Below are positions 1 to 7,155 of a stretch of 8,285 nucleotides of DNA, in pieces; within the stretch, counting starts at the first letter, position 1, and each line of letters begins with the position of its first letter. Both the position numbers and the translations under genes were made by a program. The notes under the pieces were generated by a model. It saw only the letters and a program-made list of their open reading frames with translations. It was not told where the DNA came from and ran no database searches. Source of the stretch: CAVLCC01 sp963624975 (GTDB taxonomy: Bacteria > Actinomycetota > Coriobacteriia > Coriobacteriales > CADBOM01); NCBI GenBank assembly GCA_963624975.1, contig CAVFRF010000089.1:1-8285 (forward strand). Direction: 5' to 3'.

Positions 1-231
1 ACCTTCAAGCGTCCGGAGGGCTACTTCGCGGGCAAGCTCATCGACGATGCCGGAATGCGCGGCCACACCGTGGGCGGAGCGCAGGTTTCGCATAAGCACT
101 GCGGCTTCGTGGTCAACACCGGCACCGCGACGGCCGCCGACGTGCTGGGCGTAATCCACGACGTGCAGAAAGCCGTGCTGGACATGGCCGGAGTGGAGCT
201 TCAGACCGAAGTTCGCATGTGGGGTTTCTAG
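1..231 (+). CDS. murB: MurB, UDP-N-acetylenolpyruvoylglucosamine reductase (3' end only)
   Basis: This is the last 76 codons of an open frame that enters from the left edge and stops at TAG 229-231. The family reduces UDP-GlcNAc-enolpyruvate to UDP-MurNAc with NADPH and FAD, the second committed step of cytoplasmic peptidoglycan precursor synthesis. The visible part starts at TFKRPEGYFAGKLIDDAG. In the family this follows the catalytic Ser/Cys, which would lie just outside the window. It continues with a GGAQVSHKHCGFVVN segment and ends in EVRMWGF, where the Glu of EVR matches the family's C-terminal catalytic glutamate. This is the MurB C-terminal domain. The dipeptidase gene starts 19 nt after the stop, so the two are probably cotranscribed. 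Nothing looks broken; the gene is only truncated by the window. Confidence 0.93.
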   Translation, partial: TFKRPEGYFAGKLIDDAGMRGHTVGGAQVSHKHCGFVVNTGTATAADVLGVIHDVQKAVLDMAGVELQTEVRMWGF

Positions 232-250
232 TTTAAGGAGATTAGAGGAT

Positions 251-1699
251 ATGGCAGACACGCAGCGCAACGACGCGAAATCAATCGAGGCAATCGAGAA
301 GTGGGTCGACGCGCATTGGAGCGAGTTCCTGGCCGACCTCGAGTCTCTCGTAAGCATCGACAGCGTGGAGGACAAGGGCAGCGCGGCACCGGGCAAACCC
401 TGGGGAGAAGGCCCTTGGAGGGCGCTCGAGAAGGCCATGCAGATCGCCGAGCACTTGGGCTTTCGCGCTACCAATCTAGAGGGTGCCATCGCGTACGCCG
501 ACATAGAGGGCGCTAGCAGCAAGCAGATCGCTGTGATCGGCCACACCGACGTGGTACCGGCGGGTCCCGGGTGGGATTTCGAGCCGTTCGCGCTCACCCG
601 CAAGGGCGAGTACCTCGTGGGCCGCGGCACCATCGACGACAAGGCACCGCTGCTTTGCGCGATGTACGCGATGGCCTACTGCGCGGCAAGCTGCGACGAC
701 GCACCCCGCTACACGTTGCGCGCCATTCTGGGCGCCAACGAGGAAACCGGCATGGGCGACCTCGACGTTTACCACAAGCATTGCGACGACCCGGCTTTCC
801 TGTTCACCCCCGATTCCAACTGGCCACTCATCTACGGCGAGAAGGGCATGTGGCAGGCGCGCTTGGAATCGGCGTGCATCGAAGATGGCAACATCGTGGA
901 GTGGGAAGGCGGCACGGTGCCCAACGCCGTGCCGGGCTTGGCCCGCGCGCTGGTGAGGGTGCCGGGTGACTTCGACGAAAGCTCGCTTGCAACCGTCGAG
1001 GGCATCAACGTCAAGCTGCGCGATGGCAACACTGGCGACGAGCGCATGCTCTACATCGAGGTGCATGGCAAGAGCGCGCACGCCAGCCTGCCCGAGGGCG
1101 GAGTGAGTGCCATCAACATGCTTGCGCACTACGTGCTGGACAACTCGCTGGCAGCTGCCAGTGAACGCCCGTTCCTGGAGCTGGTCGCGCAGATCAGCGA
1201 CAGCTGGCGGGGCGACACCGTGGGGCTGGCCACCAGCGACGAGAGCTTCGGCTCGCTCACCATGGTGGCAGGAGTCGCGGAGCTGCGCGGCGGGTGCTTC
1301 ACCCAAACGTTGGACATCCGCTTCCCCACCAGCACCACCGCCGAGGCCCTGGAGAGCACCCTTGCCGAGCTGGCCGGACGATTCGGGGCTAGCCTGCAGG
1401 TCACCAACTGCATGAAGCCCTTCCTCATGAACCCCGACGGCCCCGAAATCGAGGTGCTCATGAGCGCGTACAAGGAGGTCACCGGCGATGAGCACGAACC
1501 CTTCACCATCGGCGGCGGCACGTATGCGAGGCATTTCTCGAAGGCCGTGAGCTTCGGCATGGAGAAGAGCTGGCAGGCAGAGGAGCCGTGGGTAGGCGGC
1601 ATGCACGGACCCAACGAGGCCGTGCGCGAGTCCGACATGAAGGAAGCGGTGAAGGTCTACATTCGCGCGATCCAGAACCTGCTGGAGCTGGATTTGTAG
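251..1699 (+). CDS. pepV: PepV-type dipeptidase, M20 metallopeptidase (Sapep family)
   Basis: A 482-residue cytoplasmic di-zinc dipeptidase. The family hydrolyses dipeptides and some beta-Ala or Xaa-His dipeptides, the last step in using imported or recycled peptides. The M20 motifs appear in order: GHTDVVP at 97-103 (metal ligand H98, with D100), GRGTIDDKAP at 124-133 (bridging Asp, probably D129), ANEETG at 162-167 (catalytic and ligand glutamates E164/E165), TPDSNWP at 186-192 (D188), HGKSAHAS at 271-278 in the lid domain (H276), and GGMHGPNEAV near the C-terminus (H452). All metal-binding positions are intact, and the length fits PepV (about 470). There is no signal peptide. The ATG has AAGGAG at 235-240, 10 nt upstream. 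It follows murB by 19 nt. Downstream lies a double hairpin array that may form its 3' UTR. The exact substrate cannot be read from sequence. Confidence 0.93.
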   Translation: MADTQRNDAKSIEAIEKWVDAHWSEFLADLESLVSIDSVEDKGSAAPGKPWGEGPWRALEKAMQIAEHLGFRATNLEGAIAYADIEGASSKQIAVIGHTDVVPAGPGWDFEPFALTRKGEYLVGRGTIDDKAPLLCAMYAMAYCAASCDDAPRYTLRAILGANEETGMGDLDVYHKHCDDPAFLFTPDSNWPLIYGEKGMWQARLESACIEDGNIVEWEGGTVPNAVPGLARALVRVPGDFDESSLATVEGINVKLRDGNTGDERMLYIEVHGKSAHASLPEGGVSAINMLAHYVLDNSLAAASERPFLELVAQISDSWRGDTVGLATSDESFGSLTMVAGVAELRGGCFTQTLDIRFPTSTTAEALESTLAELAGRFGASLQVTNCMKPFLMNPDGPEIEVLMSAYKEVTGDEHEPFTIGGGTYARHFSKAVSFGMEKSWQAEEPWVGGMHGPNEAVRESDMKEAVKVYIRAIQNLLELDL

Positions 1700-1730
1700 G
1701 ATTTGAACACCCGCACAATTTGGAGGATTC

Positions 1731-1823
1731 TCCAGGTGCCCGTGCGGGGTGTGCCTAAATGGCGACTTCTGCAGCGAAGCGAAGCCTGAGCCGTTTAGGT
1801 ATACCCCGTGCGGGCACCCTGGA
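1731..1823 (+). repeat. Hairpin element copy A
   Basis: T1737-C1763 pairs with G1790-A1816 in 27 consecutive positions without a mismatch, counting five G·T(U) wobbles (T1743·G1810, G1744·T1809, G1751·T1802, G1753·T1800, T1760·G1793). Outside it, TCCAGG at 1731-1736 pairs with the C-rich end at 1817-1823 with one bulged C. The 26-nt apical part contains CTTC at 1766-1769, which can pair with GAAG at 1776-1779. The wobbles are G·U only in rightward RNA; in leftward RNA they become A·C mismatches. Folding therefore favours the pepV transcript strand. There is no U-tract, so this is not a textbook intrinsic terminator. Confidence 0.8.
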
Positions 1824-1832
1824 AGACTCGCT

Positions 1833-1917
1833 AGGTGCCCATGCGGGGTGTGCCTGAACGGCGACTTTTGGCCGAAGGCCAACCTGAGCCGTTCGGATAT
1901 GCCCCGTGCGGGCACCT
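1833..1917 (+). repeat. Hairpin element copy B
   Basis: A1833-C1862 pairs with G1888-T1917 over 30 positions, with 22 Watson-Crick pairs, six G·U wobbles and two mismatches (A1841·C1909, C1853·A1897). A second, strong stem caps it: TTGGCC at 1868-1873 pairs with GGCCAA at 1877-1882 around a GAA loop. Compared with copy A, pair A1757-T1796 has become G1856-C1894, a full compensatory change. Three other positions changed while staying paired (T-A to T·G twice, T·G to C-G once). The internal-loop sequences GGCGACTT and CCTGAGCC are the same in both copies. Confidence 0.8.
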
Positions 1918-1942
1918 CAGGGGATTCGCTATAGCTGAGTCT

Positions 1943-2380
1943 TTAGGATTCGCGGTTCTGCGAGACCAGCTCGATGAAGCCGTAGCTCTCCACTATCTGC
2001 ATGTACTTCGCGATGCGCGGGTAGAGAGGCTCTGCCTCGTCGCCGAAACGGTCGTGCACCAGCGCAGCGATGGATTCCACCGTGCGCTGTCCGTCGATCT
2101 GACTCCACACGAAGGAGCCAAACGTGTCGAGATGCACATGCGTGATGCGGGGCTTGCCGAAAAGCGTCTGGGCCACCTTGTTGAACGCACCCTTGTTCTC
2201 GATGTCGAGCACCACGATGCCGGCGTCCGCAGATGCCGCGGCCTCACACTCGCCCGCACCCGCGGTCGAACCTGCGGCCTCGCCTGCCTCCGCATCCTCG
2301 ACGTGCCACTGCACACCTTCGGCGCGGCGTGGCACCAGGTCGAGGTAGTTACTCTGCGCTTGCTGCTGCCTTTTCTTCAT
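1943..2380 (-). CDS. PqqD-like small protein (stand-alone)
   Basis: A 145-residue soluble protein. Its C-terminal half (about 55-140) shows the PqqD-family pattern: a VLDIENKG segment, then HLDTFGSFVW at 82-91, IDGQRTVESIAALV at 95-108 and FGDEAEPLYPRIAKYM at 112-127, ending ESYGFIELV. PqqD-like domains are peptide-binding chaperones that usually present a precursor to a radical SAM enzyme. No radical SAM gene or precursor peptide is visible here, so the partner and role are unknown. Residues 29-53 form an Ala/Gly/Glu-rich stretch that looks like a low-complexity insertion. The start is uncertain. I prefer ATG 2380-2378, preceded by GGTGG on the coding strand, which overlaps the OPT gene by 32 nt. 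ATGs at 2392 and 2401 are also in frame. The overlap implies translation coupled to OPT. Confidence 0.75.
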   Translation of the reverse strand: MKKRQQQAQSNYLDLVPRRAEGVQWHVEDAEAGEAAGSTAGAGECEAAASADAGIVVLDIENKGAFNKVAQTLFGKPRITHVHLDTFGSFVWSQIDGQRTVESIAALVHDRFGDEAEPLYPRIAKYMQIVESYGFIELVSQNRES

Positions 2381-4310
2381 CTTCACCACCATCGCCCGCA
2401 TCCGGCTTCGACCAAATGGTGAACTTGAGCAGGCACAGCACCATTATCGCAATCACGATCAGGGGTCCGACGTTTCCGATGTCCAGCACGCCGCTCATAT
2501 CGATCACTCCGCTGGCGTTGGCAATCGCAAACACGGCCAGCACGATGCCCATCAGGCCCTCGCCCGCAATCAGTCCGGCGCTGAACAGCGTGCCCTTGCG
2601 GCTCTGCTCTTCGCGAAGCGTTTCGCTGCCCTTGCGCTTGCGATCCACGATCCAGCGGATGGCACCGCCGAGCATGATCGTGGCGGTCGTCGAGACCGGC
2701 AGGTACACGCCGATGGCGAACGACATCACGGGCACGTGCGCGATCTCGAGCGCGATGGCCAGAAACACGCCGATGAACACCAGGTTCCAGGGCAGGTTGC
2801 CGTCCATCACGCCTTCGACGATGGTCTTCATGAGCGTGGCCTGCGGGGCGGGCACGGCCTCGGAACCGAAGCTCCAAGCCGAGTTGAGCAGGTAGAGGAT
2901 GCCGCCGAGTGCCAGCGCCGTGGCCAGCGAGCCGATGAACAGGCCGATCTGCTGCTTCTTGGGAGTGGCGCCCAGCAGGTAGCCGGTCTTGAGGTCCTGC
3001 GACGTGTCGCCCGCCATGGCCGCCACGATGCTCACCACCGAGGCGATGATGATGGCGGTCTGCATGCCGCTCATGCCCCCGTTGCCGGTGAGCTTGAGCA
3101 GGACGGTGGAGATGAGCAGCGTGGCGATGGCCATGCCCGAGACGGGGTTGTTGGACGCGCCCACGAGGCCCACCATGCGCGATGACACGGTGGCAAAGAA
3201 GAAGCCGAACACGGCGATGAGAATCGCTCCCACCAGCCCGACCGGGCTGAACGGGATGAGCCACAGCACCAGGATCACCGCCAGCGATCCGATGAGCACG
3301 AACTTGATGGAGAAGTCCTGCGACGTGCGCGCGGTGCCCTTGCCCCCGCCGGTCTTGAAGTTGGCAATGGAGTCCTTGAAGGTGTTCACGATCACGGGCA
3401 GCGTCTTGATGAGCGAGATGATGCCGCCAGTCACGATGGCGCCCGCGCCGATATAGCGCACGTAGTTGGACCAGATGGCGGTCGCCCCGCCATCCAGATA
3501 GAGCTGCGAGATGGGGTCGGTGCCGGGAGCAACCACCTGGTTGCCGCCGAAGAAGCAGATGAGCGGGATGAGCACCAGCCAGCTCACGATCGAGCCGGCG
3601 AACAGCACCAGCGAGACCTTGTGCCCCACGATGTAGCCCACGCCCAGCAGCGCGGGGTAGGCTCCCATGCTGTACTCGGCCTTGAAGTTGGAAAGGGTCA
3701 CCGTCACGTCGGATGCCACGAGGTGCAGTCCGTCCACGATGAACTTCAGCACCGCCGAGATGCCGATTCCAGCTACCACGGCGCTGGCCTGCGAGCCACC
3801 CTTCTCGCCCGCCATGAGCACGTCGGCGCAGGCCGCGCCCTCGGGGTATGGCAGGGTCGCATGCTCCTTCACGATGAGCGCGTTGCGCAGCGGAATCATG
3901 AACAGCACGCCCAGCACGCCGCCGCAGATCGCAATCACGGTGATCTCGAGAATTCCCGGGGTATCGCATCGACCTTCGCTAGCCCAGATGAACAGCGCCG
4001 GAAGGGTGAAGATCGCGCCCGCTGCCAGCGATTCGCCGGCAGAGCCGATGGTCTGCGAGATGTTGTTCTCGAGGATGTTGTTGCGGCGCAGGAGCAGCCT
4101 GATCACTCCCATGGAGATCACGGCTGCTGGGATGGAGGCCGACACCGTCATGCCCACGCGCAAGCCGAGGTAGGCGTTGGCCGCGCCGAACACCACCGCC
4201 AGCAGCACGCCCACCACGATGGACGTGATGGTGAGCTCCGGGGTGACTTTCTCGGCCGGAATGTAGGGTTTGAACTCGGGTTCGCTGCTTGGCTGTGTTT
4301 CGCTTGCCAT
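2349..4310 (-). CDS. OPT family transporter (oligopeptide or metal-chelate uptake)
   Basis: A 653-residue polytopic inner-membrane protein with many hydrophobic segments, from about residue 26 to 630. The length and sequence match the prokaryotic OPT family, proton-coupled importers of oligopeptides or, in the YSL branch, metal chelates. OPT-like landmarks are NAYLGLRVGMTVSASIPAAV at 45-64, NISQTIGSAGESLAAGAIFT near 83-102, LPYPEGAACADVL at 153-165, AGDTSQDLKTGYLLGATPKK at 433-452 and FAIGVYLPVSTTATIMLGGA at 531-550. The C-terminus is a short acidic/Ala tail. An in-frame TGA lies 18 nt upstream of the ATG, so this is the first possible start; its Shine-Dalgarno is weak. It lies 118 nt after the MFS gene, and its 3' end overlaps the PqqD-like gene. 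Substrate is not decidable. Convergence with the dipeptidase gene makes peptide uptake attractive but unproven. Confidence 0.9.
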   Translation of the reverse strand: MASETQPSSEPEFKPYIPAEKVTPELTITSIVVGVLLAVVFGAANAYLGLRVGMTVSASIPAAVISMGVIRLLLRRNNILENNISQTIGSAGESLAAGAIFTLPALFIWASEGRCDTPGILEITVIAICGGVLGVLFMIPLRNALIVKEHATLPYPEGAACADVLMAGEKGGSQASAVVAGIGISAVLKFIVDGLHLVASDVTVTLSNFKAEYSMGAYPALLGVGYIVGHKVSLVLFAGSIVSWLVLIPLICFFGGNQVVAPGTDPISQLYLDGGATAIWSNYVRYIGAGAIVTGGIISLIKTLPVIVNTFKDSIANFKTGGGKGTARTSQDFSIKFVLIGSLAVILVLWLIPFSPVGLVGAILIAVFGFFFATVSSRMVGLVGASNNPVSGMAIATLLISTVLLKLTGNGGMSGMQTAIIIASVVSIVAAMAGDTSQDLKTGYLLGATPKKQQIGLFIGSLATALALGGILYLLNSAWSFGSEAVPAPQATLMKTIVEGVMDGNLPWNLVFIGVFLAIALEIAHVPVMSFAIGVYLPVSTTATIMLGGAIRWIVDRKRKGSETLREEQSRKGTLFSAGLIAGEGLMGIVLAVFAIANASGVIDMSGVLDIGNVGPLIVIAIMVLCLLKFTIWSKPDAGDGGEDEEKAAASAE

Positions 4311-4428
4311 GTTGGCTGCCGGCTTTCACTCGGTGGGCAGATGTTCGCGCACCCGCGCTGCCGCGCAGAAGCGCCATGGGCATTCTAGCAGCAAGCGGCA
4401 GGTTTTATGCCTACAACTTTGAAGGCAG
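4311..4428 (-). other. Intergenic region between MFS and OPT genes, with small hairpin
   Basis: This 118-nt gap follows the MFS stop codon and precedes OPT. TGCCT/AGGCA arms at 4408-4427, with three inner CAA/TTG pairs, form a small hairpin just 3' of the MFS stop. No run of T follows on the coding strand, so it is at best a weak terminator. A TAGAAT hexamer lies on the minus strand at about 4382-4387, but I find no matching -35 box. I cannot tell whether OPT has its own promoter. Confidence 0.35.
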
Positions 4429-5727
4429 CTACTGCGTGCAGTGGAAAATGAGCGCCATTGCCGCGATCTCGACGCAAATCGCATACACGATGAGCGCCGG
4501 AACGCACACTGTATACAACGCACCCGAAACCACGCCGCCAACGAGACCGCCAACGCCCACAAACACGCTGAACATGCCATAGGCGCTAGCGCGGCTATGC
4601 GAAGGCACCATGTCGCCTATTGCGGCGCGCATCGTAGACTCCTGGATTCCCAGGCTCGCACCCCACAGCACTACGCCAGCTAGTATGCCTGCCAGGCTAT
4701 CCATGTAGGCAAAAACCGGGATACATGCGCAAACGACAGGCAGCACGCGCAGGGCTTTGGAGCCAACTCTGTCGTAGAGCATACCCGTGATCAGTGCAAA
4801 CACCGCGTCGAGTGCCATGGCGACCGCATAGAGCACGGGCACGAACGCCTCCGCTATAAAGCCCGTGTTAACCATGTGATACGAAAGGATTCCGAACGTA
4901 GCCACACCCGCCAGGACGGTACCGCAGGCAAGCGAGTACATCCAGTACTTCTTGGGCAAGCTTTTGGCAAGTTGCTTCAGGGTCGGACGTTTGCTCGCTG
5001 CGGATGCCGTGGCATCGTCAAGCTTGGCGGCTTGTCCCGATTGCTCCTCGTAAAGCTCGGGCTTCGGCGTTTTCCAGCGAAGCGTCAGCAAAATTGCAAT
5101 TGCAATTGCACCCGGAATAACCATGAACCCCAGTGCCATACGGTAATCGTTGCCGGTGGCCGAGAGAACTGCCGCGACGATCAGCGGGCCAGAGATGGCG
5201 CCTATTTGATCCATCATCTCATGGATTGCAAAGCCCTTGCCCCGTCCGACCGCGACAGAAGCATGCGAAAGCATCGCATCTCGGCTAGGCGTGCGCAAGC
5301 TTTTGCCAAAACGTTCGAACACCACCAGCACGCTCACTCCAACAACGCTGCCGGCAAAGCCCATCGCGGGCACAGCCACAGCGGTGGCAGCATAGCCCAA
5401 AATGGCAAAAGTCCAATATCGTCCGGTCTTATCGGCCAGAGGTCCCGAAAACAGACGGCCCACCAGTGCGGTGGCCTCGCCCAAACCCGATACTACGCCA
5501 ACGATCAAGGCACTCGCGCCCAAGCTCAGCAGCAACGGGCCTTGCACCGAAAGCGCCGCCTCGTACACAACGTCCATGAACATGCTTACTACGCCGAACG
5601 ACAAAATGAATGCAAACGGCGCCACTTTGGGTGCGTTGCGTCGCAAATTGCGTTGCCTCGCGAGTTGTCTGGTTCGATTGTCTTCAGGTCTCTCTTGCAT
5701 GGAATCCACTATATACCTGTTGTCCAT
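4429..5727 (-). CDS. MFS (major facilitator) transporter, substrate unknown
   Basis: A 432-residue membrane protein with the 12-segment pattern of the major facilitator superfamily. Loop 2-3 motif A is GPLADKTGRYW at 95-105. The equivalent loop in the second half carries GMLYDRVGSKALR at 315-327. A charged cytoplasmic loop at about 218-262 joins the two halves. Other markers are RTPSRDAMLSHA at 145-156 and GIQESTMRAAIGDM at 360-373. The N-terminal 34 residues are very polar, and a second ATG at 5700 (residue 10) is a plausible start. Neither start has a strong Shine-Dalgarno. Codon choice is visibly less GC-biased than in OPT. One stretch (5092-5113) repeats ATTGCA three times and encodes an Ile-Ala run in a membrane segment. 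The SPFH gene ends 55 nt upstream, so readthrough is possible. I cannot assign a drug, sugar or ion. Confidence 0.87.
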   Translation of the reverse strand: MDNRYIVDSMQERPEDNRTRQLARQRNLRRNAPKVAPFAFILSFGVVSMFMDVVYEAALSVQGPLLLSLGASALIVGVVSGLGEATALVGRLFSGPLADKTGRYWTFAILGYAATAVAVPAMGFAGSVVGVSVLVVFERFGKSLRTPSRDAMLSHASVAVGRGKGFAIHEMMDQIGAISGPLIVAAVLSATGNDYRMALGFMVIPGAIAIAILLTLRWKTPKPELYEEQSGQAAKLDDATASAASKRPTLKQLAKSLPKKYWMYSLACGTVLAGVATFGILSYHMVNTGFIAEAFVPVLYAVAMALDAVFALITGMLYDRVGSKALRVLPVVCACIPVFAYMDSLAGILAGVVLWGASLGIQESTMRAAIGDMVPSHSRASAYGMFSVFVGVGGLVGGVVSGALYTVCVPALIVYAICVEIAAMALIFHCTQ

Positions 5728-5782
5728 GCGCTCTGCGGTTCACGGTGTCACGAATACGCTAAGCGATTGACCCATTGCAAGA

Positions 5783-6715
5783 TCACCGCGTTGCGGGCTT
5801 ATCGTCCACGACGATTTCCTTCAAGCTTGCAGCTAGACCCGCCATGCCCTGGATCTCGCTGGGGATGATCAGCTTCGTGGCCTGGCCGTTGGCAACCGAC
5901 TTCAGCGCCTCGAAGGCCTGCAGCGTGAGCACGGCGTTGTCGGCACCGGCCTCGCGCACCACGCGAATGCCCTCGGCGGTCGCGTTCTGCACGGTCCTGA
6001 TGGCCTCGGCCTCGCCTTCCGCCTCGCGAATCTGGCGTTCCTTCTGGGCCTCCGCCGCCAGGATGGTCGCTTCCTTCTCGGCCTCGGCGGCAAGAATCTG
6101 CGCCTGCTTCTCGCCCTCGGCCACGGTAACGGCCGACTGCTTGCGCGCCTCTGCCAGCAGGATCTGCTCGCGCTTCTCCCGCTCGGCCTTCATCTGCTTC
6201 TCCATGGCCTGCTGGATGGCCTGCGGCGGCATGATGTTCTTCACCTCGACGCGGTTGACCTTGATTCCCCACGGGTCGGTGGCTTCGTCGAGCACTGCGC
6301 GCATCTGACCGTTGATGGTGTCGCGGCTGGTGAGCGTGGTGTCCAGATCCATGTCGCCGATGATGTTGCGCAGCGTGGTGGCGGTCAGGTTCTCGAGGGC
6401 GCCGATTGGGTTTTCCACGCCGTAGGTGTACAGCCTCGGATCCATCACCTTGAAGTAGATGACCGTATCGATGGACATGGTCACGTTGTCCTTGGTGATC
6501 ACTGGCTGCGGCGGAAAGTCGGCCACCTGCTCTTTGAGGGAGATACGCAAGCGCATCCTGTCGATGAGCGGAATCATCACATGCAGACCATTGTTCCAAG
6601 TGGTGAGATAGCTGCCGAGACGTTCTACGACGCATGCCTGTGCTTGCGGAATGATCTTCACGCACGAGAGAACTACCAAGACGATGATGACGAGCAGAAC
6701 AATTAGAAGTGCCAT
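5783..6715 (-). CDS. SPFH/Band 7 membrane protein, QmcA/paraslipin type
   Basis: A 310-residue protein with one N-terminal membrane anchor (about 2-20). An SPFH domain follows at about 22-175, containing VITKDNVTMSIDTVIYFKV at 72-90, RNIIGDMDLDTTLTSRDTIN at 116-135 and DEATDPWGIKVNRVEVK at 143-159. A long charged coiled coil follows at about 168-240, rich in AEAEKE-type repeats (QILAAEAEKE then TILAAEAQKE). Length and order match E. coli QmcA (about 305). Such proteins form large membrane-attached oligomers in lipid microdomains, often alongside NfeD partners. The nfeD-like stop is only 1 nt before this ATG. GAAAGGA inside the last nfeD codons serves as Shine-Dalgarno, so translation is very likely coupled. 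The downstream MFS gene starts 55 nt later. Confidence 0.92.
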   Translation of the reverse strand: MALLIVLLVIIVLVVLSCVKIIPQAQACVVERLGSYLTTWNNGLHVMIPLIDRMRLRISLKEQVADFPPQPVITKDNVTMSIDTVIYFKVMDPRLYTYGVENPIGALENLTATTLRNIIGDMDLDTTLTSRDTINGQMRAVLDEATDPWGIKVNRVEVKNIMPPQAIQQAMEKQMKAEREKREQILLAEARKQSAVTVAEGEKQAQILAAEAEKEATILAAEAQKERQIREAEGEAEAIRTVQNATAEGIRVVREAGADNAVLTLQAFEALKSVANGQATKLIIPSEIQGMAGLAASLKEIVVDDKPATR

Positions 6716-6716
6716 G

Positions 6717-7139
6717 CTAGATCCTTTCTACAAATAGCTTGATGCTTTCGACCTTTACGATGCGCACCAGCGCGCCTTGCGGAATGTCCTCGCCGGCGGC
6801 ACTTAGTGCCGTCCAGCTCACGCCGTCGGGAGTCTTGACGCGCCCTTGGGTGCCATCGGCGGAGATAGGCTCTATCACCTGCGCCGCCTTTCCCACGAGA
6901 GTGGGCTCGGCCGACTCGCCGCGATTGCGATGTTTGACGGCATACGGGCGCACGATCAGCAGAAACGCGATGGACACCACCAGAAAGACCACGATCTGCA
7001 CCGCTTCGTTGCACCCAAGCAACTGAGCGACGAGCGCCGCAACCGCGCCCACCACGAACCAGATGGTGATGAACCCGAGCGACAGCGCCTCGATGATGGC
7101 CATAACAACGGCAACGACGATCCAAACAGTCGGTGTCAC
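6717..7139 (-). CDS. NfeD-like membrane protein, short type
   Basis: A 140-residue partner of the SPFH protein. Hydrophobic segments at about 5-41 (probably two helices) and 47-64 anchor it. A polar link follows, and residues about 80-138 form the OB-fold typical of NfeD: LVGKAAQVIEPISADGTQGR, then DGVSWTALS, ending VRIVKVESIKLFVERI. It is the short form, lacking the ClpP-like protease domain of long NfeD. E. coli has the same pairing (qmcA-ybbJ). The start is GTG 7139-7137 with an excellent Shine-Dalgarno AAAGGAGG at 7145-7152, 5 nt away. That site sits in the 16-nt gap after the PIN toxin stop. The gene lies inside a four-gene tightly packed run. Confidence 0.9.
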   Translation of the reverse strand: MTPTVWIVVAVVMAIIEALSLGFITIWFVVGAVAALVAQLLGCNEAVQIVVFLVVSIAFLLIVRPYAVKHRNRGESAEPTLVGKAAQVIEPISADGTQGRVKTPDGVSWTALSAAGEDIPQGALVRIVKVESIKLFVERI

Positions 7140-7155
7140 AACCCCCTCCTTTCAT

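Larger units (their letters stand above)
1722..1931 (+). repeat. Two-unit tandem array of about 99-nt hairpin elements
   Basis: This covers most of the 243-nt gap between the convergent pepV and PqqD-like genes. Two units, starting near 1734 and 1833, each hold a long inverted repeat. Related short flanks occur three times: GGAGGATTCTCCA at 1722-1734, GGAAGACTCGCTA at 1821-1833 and GGGGATTCGCTA at 1920-1931. The pattern is therefore flank-hairpin-flank-hairpin-flank. The arms are highly similar between copies while the apical loops differ. CCCGTGCGGG occurs in three of the four arms, with one variant CCCATGCGGG at 1838-1847. The element resembles dispersed intergenic palindromic units of the REP/BIME kind, but I do not recognise a named family. 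It could act as a two-way transcription end or an RNA stabiliser between the convergent genes. Confidence 0.8.

Noticed and set aside
476..1915. A 479-codon open frame antisense to the dipeptidase gene, running into the hairpin array
   Set aside because: It mirrors pepV, which has complete catalytic motifs. Its product is Ala/His/Arg-rich with no recognisable domain and includes translated hairpin repeats. Long antisense frames are expected in GC-rich genes.
1734..1931. CRISPR-like repeat array
   Set aside because: Only two units, each a long self-complementary stem with no unique spacer of regular length and no cas genes nearby.
2383..3969. A 528-codon open frame on the same strand in another phase of the OPT gene
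   Set aside because: Its product is Arg/Gly/His-rich and non-hydrophobic, typical of an out-of-phase reading of a GC-rich membrane protein gene.
5728..5782. Promoter for the MFS gene (TTGCAA, 18 nt, TATTCG)
   Set aside because: Only four and three of six consensus matches; too weak to list as a feature.
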